The notes beneath the pieces were generated by a model. That model did not search any database and was not told the DNA's origin. It saw nothing but the letters and a program-made list of their open reading frames with translations. Shown one piece after another: positions 50,370 through 60,917 of a DNA stretch of 64,000 nt (its first letter is position 1; every line of letters begins with the position of its first letter). The translations under genes and the position numbers were made by a program. Source of the stretch: Deinococcus multiflagellatus (lineage in GTDB: Bacteria > Deinococcota > Deinococci > Deinococcales > Deinococcaceae); assembly GCF_020166415.1 (NCBI RefSeq), contig NZ_JAIQXV010000005.1:1-64000 (forward strand). Direction: 5' to 3'.

Positions 50370-51640
50370 GCCCCCCGGCCGTTCCCGACGTGCTGGCCCT
50401 GCTGGCGGAGGGCCGGCCGCTGACCTTCGAGACCATCAGCGCGGCCTTCACCCCCTTTGTGCCGCTGCTGGCCCGCCTACCCGACACCCCGCAGGACCCC
50501 CAGTGGCACGCCGAGGGCTCCGTGGCCGCCCACAGCGCCCTGGTGGTGGCCCACGCGCACGCCCTGGCGGATGAAGCGGGACTGGGGGGCGAGGACCGCG
50601 CCGCGCTGCTGCTGGCCGCCGCCCTGCACGACCTGGGCAAGGCGCGCACCACCCGCGAGGAGCCCGATGAAACGGGGGCCCTGCGCATCCGCTCGCGGCA
50701 GCACGCCCGGCGGGGGCGCGACGAACTGGCCTTCCGGCTGCTGGACGCGGGCCTGCGCCGGGGGCTGCTGCTGAAAGTCCTGGCCCTGGTGGCCGAACAC
50801 CACAGCCTCCACCGCGCCCTGGACGGCGACTGGTCGCGGGGCGTGCCGGCCCTGGCCCGGCGGGCGCCGCTGCCCCTGCTGACCCGGCTGGCCCGCGCCG
50901 ACGCCCGGGGCCGCGTGGTCCTGAGTGGGGACGCGGCGCGCGGCAAGGACACCGCCGACCTGCTGGAACTGGCCGCGCAGGACCTGGGGGTGTGGGCGGG
51001 GGGCGACCCCTACGCCGCCTTCCGGGCCGAGGTGGCGGCGCTGCTGCCCGGGGCCAGCCCGGACCTGCAGGCGCTGGCCGCAGGGCGCGGCCTACAGGAC
51101 TGGGAGGCGGGCCGCATTCACACCCCCCACGAGGCGGCGGCCCGCGTGCAGGAGGCCGCCCGGCACGGCTTTCCTCGCCTGACCGTGCTGTGCGGCCCCA
51201 GTGGCAGCGGCAAATCCACCCTGGCCGCAGAATTTCCAGACGCCGAGGTGATCAGTCTGGACGACCTACGCGCACAGTTGGGCGGGGGCCGCCACGGCGC
51301 GAAGCACGGCGCCTGGGTGGGTGGGCAGGTCATGCAGGCCGCCCGCGAAGCGCTGCGGGCCGGGCTGCGCCGGGGGGCCCATGTGGTCTGGGACGCCACC
51401 AGCCTGCGGCGCAGTGGCCGCGCGCAGGTGCTGGGCCTGGGCCGCGATTACGGCGCCCTGACCCGGATTGTGGTGGCCTGGACCCCGCCCGCCCTGGCCG
51501 CCGCGCGCAACCGCGCCCGCCCCCAGCCGGTGCCCGCCGCCGTGCTGGCCGACCAGTTCCGGGCCCTGGACTTCCCCGAGGTGACCGAAGCCCACGAGGT
51601 GATCCTGCGCGGGCCAGAGGAGGACACATGGACCCTGTGA
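50366..51640 (+). CDS. HD-Pnk: HD phosphoesterase fused to polynucleotide kinase
   Basis: 424 residues. N-terminal HD domain with ALHDLGKA (His88-Asp89) and LVAEHHSLH. C-terminal P-loop kinase with CGPSGSGKST (about 277-285), ISLDDLR (5'-OH-activating Asp) and VWDATS, ending in a lid-type Arg-rich helix. This matches the bifunctional HD-Pnk end-healing enzyme characterised in Runella, which removes 2',3'-phosphates and phosphorylates 5'-OH ends. It should prepare ends for the ligase encoded two genes upstream. Confidence 0.87.
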   Translation: MSPPAVPDVLALLAEGRPLTFETISAAFTPFVPLLARLPDTPQDPQWHAEGSVAAHSALVVAHAHALADEAGLGGEDRAALLLAAALHDLGKARTTREEPDETGALRIRSRQHARRGRDELAFRLLDAGLRRGLLLKVLALVAEHHSLHRALDGDWSRGVPALARRAPLPLLTRLARADARGRVVLSGDAARGKDTADLLELAAQDLGVWAGGDPYAAFRAEVAALLPGASPDLQALAAGRGLQDWEAGRIHTPHEAAARVQEAARHGFPRLTVLCGPSGSGKSTLAAEFPDAEVISLDDLRAQLGGGRHGAKHGAWVGGQVMQAAREALRAGLRRGAHVVWDATSLRRSGRAQVLGLGRDYGALTRIVVAWTPPALAAARNRARPQPVPAAVLADQFRALDFPEVTEAHEVILRGPEEDTWTL

Positions 51641-52404
51641 CTTTTCCGCCCCAGCTGGCCGCCGCCGCCGCCGACCACCCCTGGCCGCTGGTTTTTGCCA
51701 CCGTCAGTGGCGCGCACCTGTACGGTTTTCCCAGCCCCGACAGCGACTGGGACCTGCGCGGCGTGCATGTGCTGCCCCTGCGTGAGGTGTTGGGCCTGGA
51801 CGAAGGCGCGGGCACCCACGAGCTGGAACAGAACGACGGCGCGGTCGAACTCGATCTGGTTACGCATGACGCCCGCAAGTTCGCGGCGCTCCTCCTGAAG
51901 CGCAACGGGTATGTCCTGGAACAGCTGCTCTCGCCGCTGGTGGTGCACACCTCGCCCGCGCACGCGGCGCTGGTGGACCTGGCCCCGGGCGTGCTGACCC
52001 GGCACCACGCGCACCACTACCTGGGCTTTACCGCCAACCAGTGGAAGTTGCTGGAAAAGGAAAGCGTGCCGCGCTTCAAACCGCTGCTGTACGCCTTTCG
52101 CACGGTGCTGACCGGCCTGCACCTGCTGAACATGGGCGAGGTCCAGGCGAATCTGGAGGTGCTGAACGCTGAGGCCCGGCTGCCCTTCCTGACCGACTTG
52201 ATGGCCCTAAAGCGGGAGGGGCGTGAGGCCGAACCGCTGCCCGGCGACCTGTCCTTTTACCGCGCCCAGCACGCCCGGCTGGTGGGCGCCCTGGAGGACG
52301 CGCAGGCCACGACCCGTCTGCCTGCTGCGGTGCCCGAAGAGGTGCGCCGCGCCGTCAGCGACTGGGTGGTGGCCGTGCGCCTGGGGGAGTTGCCATGTTC
52401 CTGA
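51628..52404 (+). CDS. YcgL-type nucleotidyltransferase-fold protein (copy 2)
   Basis: 258 residues. VSGAHLYGFPSPDSDWDLRGVHVLP gives the G-S/A-x-DxD nucleotidyltransferase motif, VELDLVTHDARKFAALLLKRNGYVLEQLLSP the third acidic residue and helix. AGAGGAGGACAC precedes the ATG, inside the end of the HD-Pnk gene (13-bp overlap). Distantly similar to the gene at 47949. Possibly adds nucleotides to RNA ends during repair (inference). Confidence 0.78.
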   Translation: MDPVTFPPQLAAAAADHPWPLVFATVSGAHLYGFPSPDSDWDLRGVHVLPLREVLGLDEGAGTHELEQNDGAVELDLVTHDARKFAALLLKRNGYVLEQLLSPLVVHTSPAHAALVDLAPGVLTRHHAHHYLGFTANQWKLLEKESVPRFKPLLYAFRTVLTGLHLLNMGEVQANLEVLNAEARLPFLTDLMALKREGREAEPLPGDLSFYRAQHARLVGALEDAQATTRLPAAVPEEVRRAVSDWVVAVRLGELPCS

Positions 52405-52970
52405 ACGTCGTGGATGTGGAAGCCACCTGCTGGGACGGACCCCCGCCCCCCGGGCAGGTGAGCGAGATCATTGAAATCGGCCTGTGCGTGCTGGACCTCT
52501 CCACCCTGGAACGAACAGAGCGCCGCGCCCTCTTCGTGCGTCCAGAGCGTTCAGAAATCAGCGCCTTCTGCACGGAACTCACGGGCCTGCGCGCGCAGGA
52601 TGTGGCGGACGGCCTGAGCTTTCGGGACGCCTGCACTGTTCTGCGGCGCGAGTTCCACGCCGATTCGCGCCCCTGGGCCAGCTGGGGCGACTATGACCGC
52701 AAGCAGGTTCAGGCGCAGTGTGCGGCAGCCGGCATCCCGTCCCCCTTCAGTGTCCGGCACATCAACGCCAAGAAGGTGTTCACCGAGGCCCACGGCCTGA
52801 ACAAGCGCCCCGGCATGGCGCAGGCGCTGGCCCACGCGGGTCTGCCCCTGGAAGGCCGCCACCACCGGGGCGTGGACGACGCGTGGAATATCGCGGCGTT
52901 GGTGGCGGGGCTGGTGCGCGCGGGGGGGTGGCCGGGGTCAGGGTCTGAAGGGGTTTGGGCTTCGGGCTGA
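52395..52970 (+). CDS. Eri1-like DEDDh 3'-5' exonuclease
   Basis: 191 residues. VVDVEATCW (Asp7, Glu9), EIIEIGLCVLDL, TELTGLRAQDV, WGDYDRKQ (second Asp) and HHRGVDDAWNIAAL (His and last Asp) are all present. DVEATCW and EIIEIG are typical of the Eri1/KapD group, which trims structured RNA 3' ends. Last gene of the repair operon (10-bp overlap with the previous gene). Confidence 0.88.
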   Translation: MFLNVVDVEATCWDGPPPPGQVSEIIEIGLCVLDLSTLERTERRALFVRPERSEISAFCTELTGLRAQDVADGLSFRDACTVLRREFHADSRPWASWGDYDRKQVQAQCAAAGIPSPFSVRHINAKKVFTEAHGLNKRPGMAQALAHAGLPLEGRHHRGVDDAWNIAALVAGLVRAGGWPGSGSEGVWASG

Positions 52971-53090
52971 CCCCTCCGCCCCTTCGGGGCACCTGCCCTT
53001 GAGGGGAGGCTGAATCAGGCTTCTGGTCGGACTGTTCGGCGTTGGCTCCCCTCCCAGGGGAGCTGGCCGCGCAGCGGTCTGAGGGTTAGG
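52971..53090. repeat. REP-like palindromic region
   Basis: Several small palindromes, including GCCCC-TTCG-GGGC near the start and a perfect GCTCCCC-tccca-GGGGAGC stem at 53045-53063, in the 212 bp between the exonuclease gene and priA. They may terminate the repair operon. No gene. Confidence 0.4.
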
Positions 53091-53182
53091 GACAGGGAAG
53101 ACCCCGCCACCTCTGGACGGTCCGCTGCCCCTGCCGTCAAGGGCCCGGCTTACCTCGTTTCTTCTGGCTTCACGCTAGCCTC

Positions 53183-55708
<2,526 letters not shown>

Positions 55709-56202
55709 GCCGGTCTGCCGCCGACACCTCTCACCCGGAACAGGGTTGAGGGGGTCAACGCCACGCCCAAAAGCCCGTTTCTGCTCGGATGGAGCCGCAG
55801 ATAGGATCGGAGGGTGGTGAAAATGCCTTGCTGCTCGCCTGATCGCTTGCTCTGTCCCCATCTCCCCTTGTGGGAGAGGGAGGGAGGAGCGGAGCGACGG
55901 AAGGGTGAGGGGGCCACCGCGTGACTCGGACGGGTGTGGCATCCATTCAGTCCCGTCTGACAGGAGTTCGGCTCCTGCTCAAGCGAAGTGGGCAGGCCGC
56001 AAGCGAAACGTGGTCTTGGCCGCTGAGCACGCTCCCCCTCTCAGCCTCCCCCGCAAGGGGCGAGGGGCAAGAACAGCGTGGTCGTCGCGCCACTCTCTGC
56101 GCATTGCTCACCAGTCCCAACCGTTGACCAACGGCCCTTCCCTTAAGCCCAGCTGACCAGCCAGTCAGACTGGCGTCAAGCGGCGGCGTCAGTCTGCCCC
56201 TC
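55709..56202. other. intergenic region rich in repeats
   Basis: 494 bp between priA and the DUF4384 gene. It holds the left copy of a 100-bp inverted repeat (55822-55921) and, at ~56030-56085, another CCTCTC/GAGGGG palindromic element. CCAGTCAGACTGG (about 56160-56175) is a short palindrome close to the DUF4384 start. No gene. Confidence 0.5.
55822..55921 (-). repeat. 100-bp inverted repeat, left copy
   Basis: Reverse complement of 57055-57154 with only scattered mismatches over exactly 100 bp. It contains the core CCCTCTCCC...GGGGAGA hairpin shared with the repeats at 59172-59273. Confidence 0.8.
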
Positions 56203-57018
56203 ATGAAAGTGTTCAAATTTTCCATTTCGCTGCTGCTGGCCCAGGCTGGAAGCGCTACCGCCGCGCCGCAACTCAGTGCCCAGAGCATCATCGTGAACCC
56301 GGCGCCGAGCGGTCTGCAGGTGAGCGTGCGCACCAACCGCGACCAGTCCGGCAACGGCACGCCCCAGTACCGCCCCGGCGACCAGCTGGAGTTCTACACC
56401 CGCGTGAACAAAAGCGCCTACGTGTACCTCTTCAACATTGACCCCCAGGGCCGGGTGAACCTGCTGGCGTCCAATGGCCTGCAGGCGAAGGGCAATTTCG
56501 TGAAGGCCAACACCACCCGCGTCTTTCCGCGCAAGGGCGACCGCTCCACCTTCCCGCTGACCCTGCCGCAGGGCCTGAACCGCGTGCTGGCGGTGGCCAG
56601 CCCCAAGCCGCTGAGCCTGGAGCAGATCGCGCAGGTGAAAGACACCCAGGGCGGCGCCGTGCCCCTGACCGTGACGGGGCAGCAGGGCCTGGCCCAGGCG
56701 CTGAGCATCGTGGTGACCCCGGTGCAGGGCTGGACCAGCGACGTGGCCCAGTATGAGGTGACCCGCCGCGCCCTGGGCACCCTGCCCGTGCTGGACCCCG
56801 CCGCGCGGCAGGCCCAGGTGCGCTTTACCAAGGACGCGCGCCTGAGCGAAATCTACGTGGCCTACGCTGATCGCCTGCGCGCGGCGGGTTACCGCCCCGT
56901 GAAGGCCCAGTACGGCGAGCACCGGGCCAGCGGCACCTTCGTGTCGGGGAGCCGCCAGCTCACGCTGGACGTGCGCAAGTCGGGCCAGCGCTTTGATGTG
57001 AAGCTGGTGCGCAAGTAA
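56203..57018 (+). CDS. secreted DUF4384 protein
   Basis: 271 residues. Signal peptide (KFSISLLLAQAGSATAA), then the DUF4384 core: YRPGDQLEFYTRVNKSAYVYLFNIDPQGRVNLLASNG. A C-terminal ~90-residue module follows (RFTKDARLSEIYVAYADRLRAAGYRP). DUF4384 often occurs in envelope or caspase-like systems; the function is unknown. The gene sits between two inverted 100-bp repeats. Confidence 0.83.
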   Translation: MKVFKFSISLLLAQAGSATAAPQLSAQSIIVNPAPSGLQVSVRTNRDQSGNGTPQYRPGDQLEFYTRVNKSAYVYLFNIDPQGRVNLLASNGLQAKGNFVKANTTRVFPRKGDRSTFPLTLPQGLNRVLAVASPKPLSLEQIAQVKDTQGGAVPLTVTGQQGLAQALSIVVTPVQGWTSDVAQYEVTRRALGTLPVLDPAARQAQVRFTKDARLSEIYVAYADRLRAAGYRPVKAQYGEHRASGTFVSGSRQLTLDVRKSGQRFDVKLVRK

Positions 57019-57054
57019 GGCGGGACTCACTTGATTGCACACCAGGCCGCGCCA

Positions 57055-57154
57055 CGCGGTGGCCCCCTCACCCTTCCGTCGCTGCGCTCCTCCTTCCCTC
57101 TCCCACCAGGGGAGAGGGGGACACAGCAAGCGATCAGGTGAGCAGCAAGGCATT
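57055..57154 (+). repeat. 100-bp inverted repeat, right copy
   Basis: Partner of 55822-55921 in opposite orientation, 36 bp after the DUF4384 stop. Confidence 0.8.
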
Positions 57155-57186
57155 TGCAGCCCGGATAAGGGCAGCTTGATCAGACT

Positions 57187-57209
57187 GGCCCCTTCCATGC
57201 GAAGGGGCC
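57187..57209 (-). terminator. hairpin downstream of the P450 gene
   Basis: GGCCCCTT / AAGGGGCC arms with a 7-nt loop, just after the P450 stop. No strong T-tract. Confidence 0.5.
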
Positions 57210-57217
57210 GGTGTGCC

Positions 57218-58447
57218 TTAGCCCTCCAGCCACACCCGCAGCCGGGCCGGGCCGCGCAGGCCCGGATTGGGCTTGAAGGGCGGCGCCGGTTCCACCCGCA
57301 GGTGCGGAAACTGCTCGGCCAGGGCCGCGAACACCTCTGCGATTTCCAGCCGCGCGAGGCTGGCGCCCAGGCAGTAGTGTGGCCCGGCGGCAAAGGCGAG
57401 GTGGCGCGCACTGTTCGGGCGGTCCCAGTCCAGGCGGTCTGGCTCGGGAAAGACCTCGGGGTCGCGGTTGGCCGCCCCCAGCAGGAGCTGCGTGAACGCG
57501 CCCGCTGGGAGCGTCTGCCCCGCCACGGTCAGCGGCGCGCTCAGGGCGCGGCCATCCACCTGCACAGGCGAGACCACGCGCAGCAGTTCGTCGGCCACGC
57601 CGGCGTGGCGGGGCTGCGCGACCAGGGCCGCCCAGGCGTCCGGCTGGCGCGAGAGTTCCAGCAGGCCGCCCGGAATCAGGTTGCTGGTGGTTTCGTGCCC
57701 GGCGGTCAGCAGCAGCACCGCGTTGGCCAGCAGTTCGTCGCCGCTCAGGCGCTCGCCGCCGTCTTCCACCGCCGCCATCGCCGAGAGCAGACCCGGGCGG
57801 GGCCGGGCGCGCAGTTCGCCGGCCAGATCGCGGAAATACGCGCGCATCTCGCGGGCGTCAGCGTCAATGCGGGCCATCAGTTCGGGGCTCTGGCTGGCGC
57901 TGCCCAGCAGATCGGCCACCGACGCCGACCAGCGCACGAACCGCGCCTCGTCCTCGCCCGAGAGCCCCAGCATCCCCATGATCACGCGTGCGGGCAGCGG
58001 ATTGGCCAGCCCCGCCACCAGATCGGCCCCCGGTCCCTGCGCCCGCAGCCCGGTCAGGAGTTCGGCGATCAGGGCGCGCACCAGTTCGCGCTGCTCTTCA
58101 ATGACGCGCGGGGTAAAGGCCGCCGACACCAGCCCCCGCAGGCGGGCGTGCGCGGCGCCGTTGCGGAAGATCATCATGGGTTGCAGCAGCCGCAGCCCGT
58201 CCGAGAGCGCCACCGCCCCTTCCATCCCGCCGCCGCTGATCGCCCCAGGGAAACGCAGCACCGCGCTGTTCACCGCGTGGCCGGTAAGGTACAGGCCCAC
58301 CCAGGTGCCGTGGTCCAGCCGCAGCACCCCGCCCTGGCTCAGGGCGCGCACCCGCTCGTAGGCGGGGTAGGGGTTGGGAATGTTGTCTGGGTGCCACAGC
58401 GCGGCGGCGGCGTCCTGAGCAGCGTGGGGCGGCGTGGGCTGGGTCAT
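57218..58447 (-). CDS. cytochrome P450
   Basis: 409 residues, soluble bacterial size. I-helix LLTAGHETTSN, ExxR in DELLRV, and heme loop FAAGPHYCLGASLARLEI with the axial Cys359. The normal Phe of the heme-loop FGxGxHxC is kept in shifted form (FAAGPHYC). Substrate unknown; no ferredoxin gene is adjacent. Divergent from a winged-helix regulator with a perfect palindrome between them, so likely controlled by it. Confidence 0.93.
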   Translation of the reverse strand: MTQPTPPHAAQDAAAALWHPDNIPNPYPAYERVRALSQGGVLRLDHGTWVGLYLTGHAVNSAVLRFPGAISGGGMEGAVALSDGLRLLQPMMIFRNGAAHARLRGLVSAAFTPRVIEEQRELVRALIAELLTGLRAQGPGADLVAGLANPLPARVIMGMLGLSGEDEARFVRWSASVADLLGSASQSPELMARIDADAREMRAYFRDLAGELRARPRPGLLSAMAAVEDGGERLSGDELLANAVLLLTAGHETTSNLIPGGLLELSRQPDAWAALVAQPRHAGVADELLRVVSPVQVDGRALSAPLTVAGQTLPAGAFTQLLLGAANRDPEVFPEPDRLDWDRPNSARHLAFAAGPHYCLGASLARLEIAEVFAALAEQFPHLRVEPAPPFKPNPGLRGPARLRVWLEG

Positions 58448-58466
58448 GGCCCCAGCGTGCGCCCTG

Positions 58467-58500
58467 TCTACTCGGCACACAAGGGCCGCTGCCGAGTAGA
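58467..58500. promoter_or_regulatory. palindromic operator between P450 and its regulator
   Basis: Perfect 10-bp inverted repeat TCTACTCGGC (58467-58476) and GCCGAGTAGA (58491-58500) with a 14-bp spacer. TACCCT (58508-58513), the regulator's -10 box 6 nt before its GTG, is immediately downstream. On the minus strand a TAGACA lies within the left arm. Confidence 0.7.
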
Positions 58501-58519
58501 GGCGGCGTACCCTGAGGGC

Positions 58520-59173
58520 GTGACCCAGGTCTTCCAGCATGTCACCCACCCGGAAGCGGTCAAGGTGTTTCTCAACCTGACCTACCTGCCGGTGCTGGCG
58601 GCGCTGATGGCCCGCGAATGGACGGTCTCGGCGCTGGCCGCGCACCTGGGGCTGGCGGTGAACGCCACGCACCACCGGGTCCGGCGCCTGGTGGCCGTGG
58701 GACTGGCCCAGGAAATCCGGCTGGAAGCCCGGCGCGGGCGACCACTGCGCCATTACCGCGCGCCACCGGCGCTGCTGGTGCCCTACCACTGCACGCCGCT
58801 GGACACGCTCGAAGACCTGATTGGCCTGCACGAGGACAGCTTTCAGGTGGCTTTTCAGCGGGCGGTGGTGCGCGCGGGTCTGGCGCTGGTCGAGAACCGC
58901 AACGATATTGGCCTGCGCCTCTACCTGGACGGCGAAGAGGTGGTCTCGGACATCACGCCCACGGCCGGGGCCTTCAGTTTCCGCGACCTGCTGCGGCCCG
59001 ACGCCCCCGCCCTGCTGGCCAACCGGGGCCTGCTGCACCTGACCCGCGAGGACGCCAAGGCCCTGCAAACCGAATTGAGCGAGGTGCTGACCCGCTACCT
59101 CCAGAAGACTGGGCCAGAGCCCTACCTCTTCCGCGTTGGTCTGGCGCCGGATCTGCCGGGCGGCGCAGGTTAG
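58520..59173 (+). CDS. winged-helix (ArsR-like) transcriptional regulator
   Basis: 217 residues. The N-terminal HTH (HPEAVKVFLNLTYLPVLAALMAREWTVSALAAHLGLAVNATHHRVRRLVAVGLAQ) resembles ArsR/HTH_20 regulators. The ~130-residue C-terminal part, ending in a short DLLRPDAPALL...EDAKALQTELSEVL region, probably binds ligand. GTG start selected from the -10 spacing. Its TAG stop lies at the left end of a repeat element. Probable regulator of the divergent P450. Confidence 0.82.
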   Translation: MTQVFQHVTHPEAVKVFLNLTYLPVLAALMAREWTVSALAAHLGLAVNATHHRVRRLVAVGLAQEIRLEARRGRPLRHYRAPPALLVPYHCTPLDTLEDLIGLHEDSFQVAFQRAVVRAGLALVENRNDIGLRLYLDGEEVVSDITPTAGAFSFRDLLRPDAPALLANRGLLHLTREDAKALQTELSEVLTRYLQKTGPEPYLFRVGLAPDLPGGAG

Positions 59174-59273
59174 AGCGGTTGAGAAAAGAACCCCCTCACC
59201 CCTCGCTGCGCGAGGCCCTCTCCCACGAGGGGAGAGGGTCAAGAATCAACATCATCTTTATGTCAACTGCTCT
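59172..59273. repeat. small non-coding repeat, copy B (imperfect terminal inverted repeats)
   Basis: 102 bp, starts AGAGCGGTTGA and ends TCAACTGCTCT (inverted, one mismatch). Homologous to 14073-14179. Contains a CCCTCTCCC-acga-GGGGAGAGGG hairpin. It begins within the TAG stop of the P450 regulator. The rest of the gap, to 59415, holds nothing I recognise. Confidence 0.65.
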
Positions 59274-59415
59274 AGGACGGCCCACCCTCACGGGGCCAGA
59301 TTCACTGGGAGAGCCGGCACCTTCGCAGGACCAGCGAGGTCATCGCCTGCTTCACGCACCTTTGCAAACGCGTCCCAACGTCACCCCACACTGCGCGGGC
59401 AGCCAGAACGCCTTT

Positions 59416-59457
59416 CCCACTCCCCACTCCCCACTCCCCACTGCCCACTTCCCACTT
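59416..59457. repeat. six tandem CCCACTN heptads (G-quadruplex-prone)
   Basis: CCCACTC three times, CCCACTG once and CCCACTT twice, exactly in register, ending in the stop codon of the amidase gene. On the amidase-coding strand this is six or more G-runs of 3-4 spaced by 3-4 nt. Confidence 0.7.
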
Positions 59458-60346
59458 ACCCCCGGCGCGTCACGCCGTCGGTGGTCAGCAGGGCGCCGTA
59501 CAACTCCGGGCGGCGGTCACGGAAAAACCCCATGCCAGCGCGGAACTTGCGGGCTTCGCGCAGGTTCAGGTCGTGCAGCAGTGGGCCTTCCTCGGTTTCG
59601 CCAAATTCGGCCACCAGTTCCCCGGTGTAGTCGGAAATAAAGGAGTGCCCGTAGTACGTCTGGGTCAGGTCGCCCACCGTTTCGGTGCCAATGCGGTTGG
59701 CGGCGCCCACGTAGCTGGAGTTGCTGACCGCGTGGCCGATCATGGCGCGCTGCCACATGTGATGGCTGTTGGGGGTTTCCACCTCGGCGGGCTCGGTGCC
59801 AATGGCGGTGGGGTACAGCAGGAAATCGGCGCCCAGCAGCATCATCACCCGGGCAGTTTCGGGGTACCACTGGTCCCAGCAGATGCCCACGCCCACACGG
59901 CCGTAACGGGTGTCCCAGACCTTGAAGCCGGTGTCGCCGGGGTTGAAGTAATACTTTTCCTCGTAGCCGGGGCCGTCGGGGATATGGGTTTTGCGGTAGT
60001 TGCCCAGCACGCGGCCGTCGGCGTCCAGGCACACCAGCGAGTTGTAGTGCGCCTGCCCGGCCCGCTCGAAGTACGACAGCGGCAGCACCACGCCCAGTTC
60101 GCGCGCCAGATTCTGAAAGCGGCCAATGAATGGGTGGCCTTCTTGCGGGTGGGCCAGGGCAAAGTAGTCCTCGCGCTCCACCTGGCAGAAGTACAGGTTC
60201 TCGAACAGTTCGGGCAGCAGGATGACCTGCGCGCCCTGTTTGGCGGCGTCCCGCACATGGGCCTCGGCGCGGGCCACGTTGTCGTCTAACTGGTCGGTGA
60301 CGTGCATCTGCACGACGGCGAGTTTCACAGTCTCCGGGGTGCTCAT
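59456..60346 (-). CDS. aguB: N-carbamoylputrescine amidase-like carbon-nitrogen hydrolase
   Basis: 296 residues. Nitrilase-superfamily triad: Glu in LPELFEN, Lys in YRKTHIPDGPGYEEKYYF and Cys in GVGICWDQWYPE. The PELFENLYFC and GICWDQWYPE forms are those of AguB, which converts N-carbamoylputrescine to putrescine in polyamine synthesis. No agmatine deiminase gene is nearby. TAGCGT (60354-60359, minus) lies 7 nt before the ATG. Confidence 0.9.
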   Translation of the reverse strand: MSTPETVKLAVVQMHVTDQLDDNVARAEAHVRDAAKQGAQVILLPELFENLYFCQVEREDYFALAHPQEGHPFIGRFQNLARELGVVLPLSYFERAGQAHYNSLVCLDADGRVLGNYRKTHIPDGPGYEEKYYFNPGDTGFKVWDTRYGRVGVGICWDQWYPETARVMMLLGADFLLYPTAIGTEPAEVETPNSHHMWQRAMIGHAVSNSSYVGAANRIGTETVGDLTQTYYGHSFISDYTGELVAEFGETEEGPLLHDLNLREARKFRAGMGFFRDRRPELYGALLTTDGVTRRG

Positions 60347-60427
60347 GCGTCCCACGCTACCGGATGAAGGGGCAGGCAATGGTGGTGCGGGGCCTGGGCA
60401 CCGGGCCGGGCCGCTTACAGTGGGGGC

Positions 60428-60874
60428 ATGACCCTTGCCCTGGCCCGGCCCCTTGCCTTTCTGACCCTGCTGGGCAGTGCCCTGGCGTACGGGGGGGGCG
60501 CGCCCGGTGTGGCCCGCGCGGTGGACGTGGACGTGACCCAGCCGCAGACCACCGTGACCGTGCGCCCCGGCGACACCCTGCGCCTGCACCTGTTCGAGGA
60601 CACCGTCGAGAGCCCGCTGACCTGGACCATCTGGATGGCCCCGGGGGCCGCCACCCCGCCGGCCCTGACCCTCCTGGACACCCAGCGCACCTCGGCCGGG
60701 GACCACGGCCCGGCCATGCTGCGCTACGACGTGGTGTACAGCTTGAAGGTGGGCCCGGCCGCCGGCCTGAGCGCGCCGCTGCTGTTCGTGCAGGACGCCC
60801 CCGCCCTGAACAGCGACCTGCGCCTGCGGTTTCCCCCGGTGCTGCGCACGGTGAACGTCCGGGTCGTGCGCTAA
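60428..60874 (+). CDS. small secreted hypothetical protein
   Basis: 148 residues. Signal peptide (LARPLAFLTLLGSALA), then a short beta-rich domain with TTVTVRPGDTLRLHLFED and C-terminal FPPVLRTVNVRVVR. It could be an immunoglobulin-like or cupredoxin-like fold, but no family is recognised. TACAGT -10 box (60416-60421) 6 nt before the ATG. Confidence 0.65.
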   Translation: MTLALARPLAFLTLLGSALAYGGGAPGVARAVDVDVTQPQTTVTVRPGDTLRLHLFEDTVESPLTWTIWMAPGAATPPALTLLDTQRTSAGDHGPAMLRYDVVYSLKVGPAAGLSAPLLFVQDAPALNSDLRLRFPPVLRTVNVRVVR

Positions 60875-60917
60875 GTCAGCGGGCCGCGCCCTGGTCCCGG
60901 TTCTGCTCGGCCTGCCC

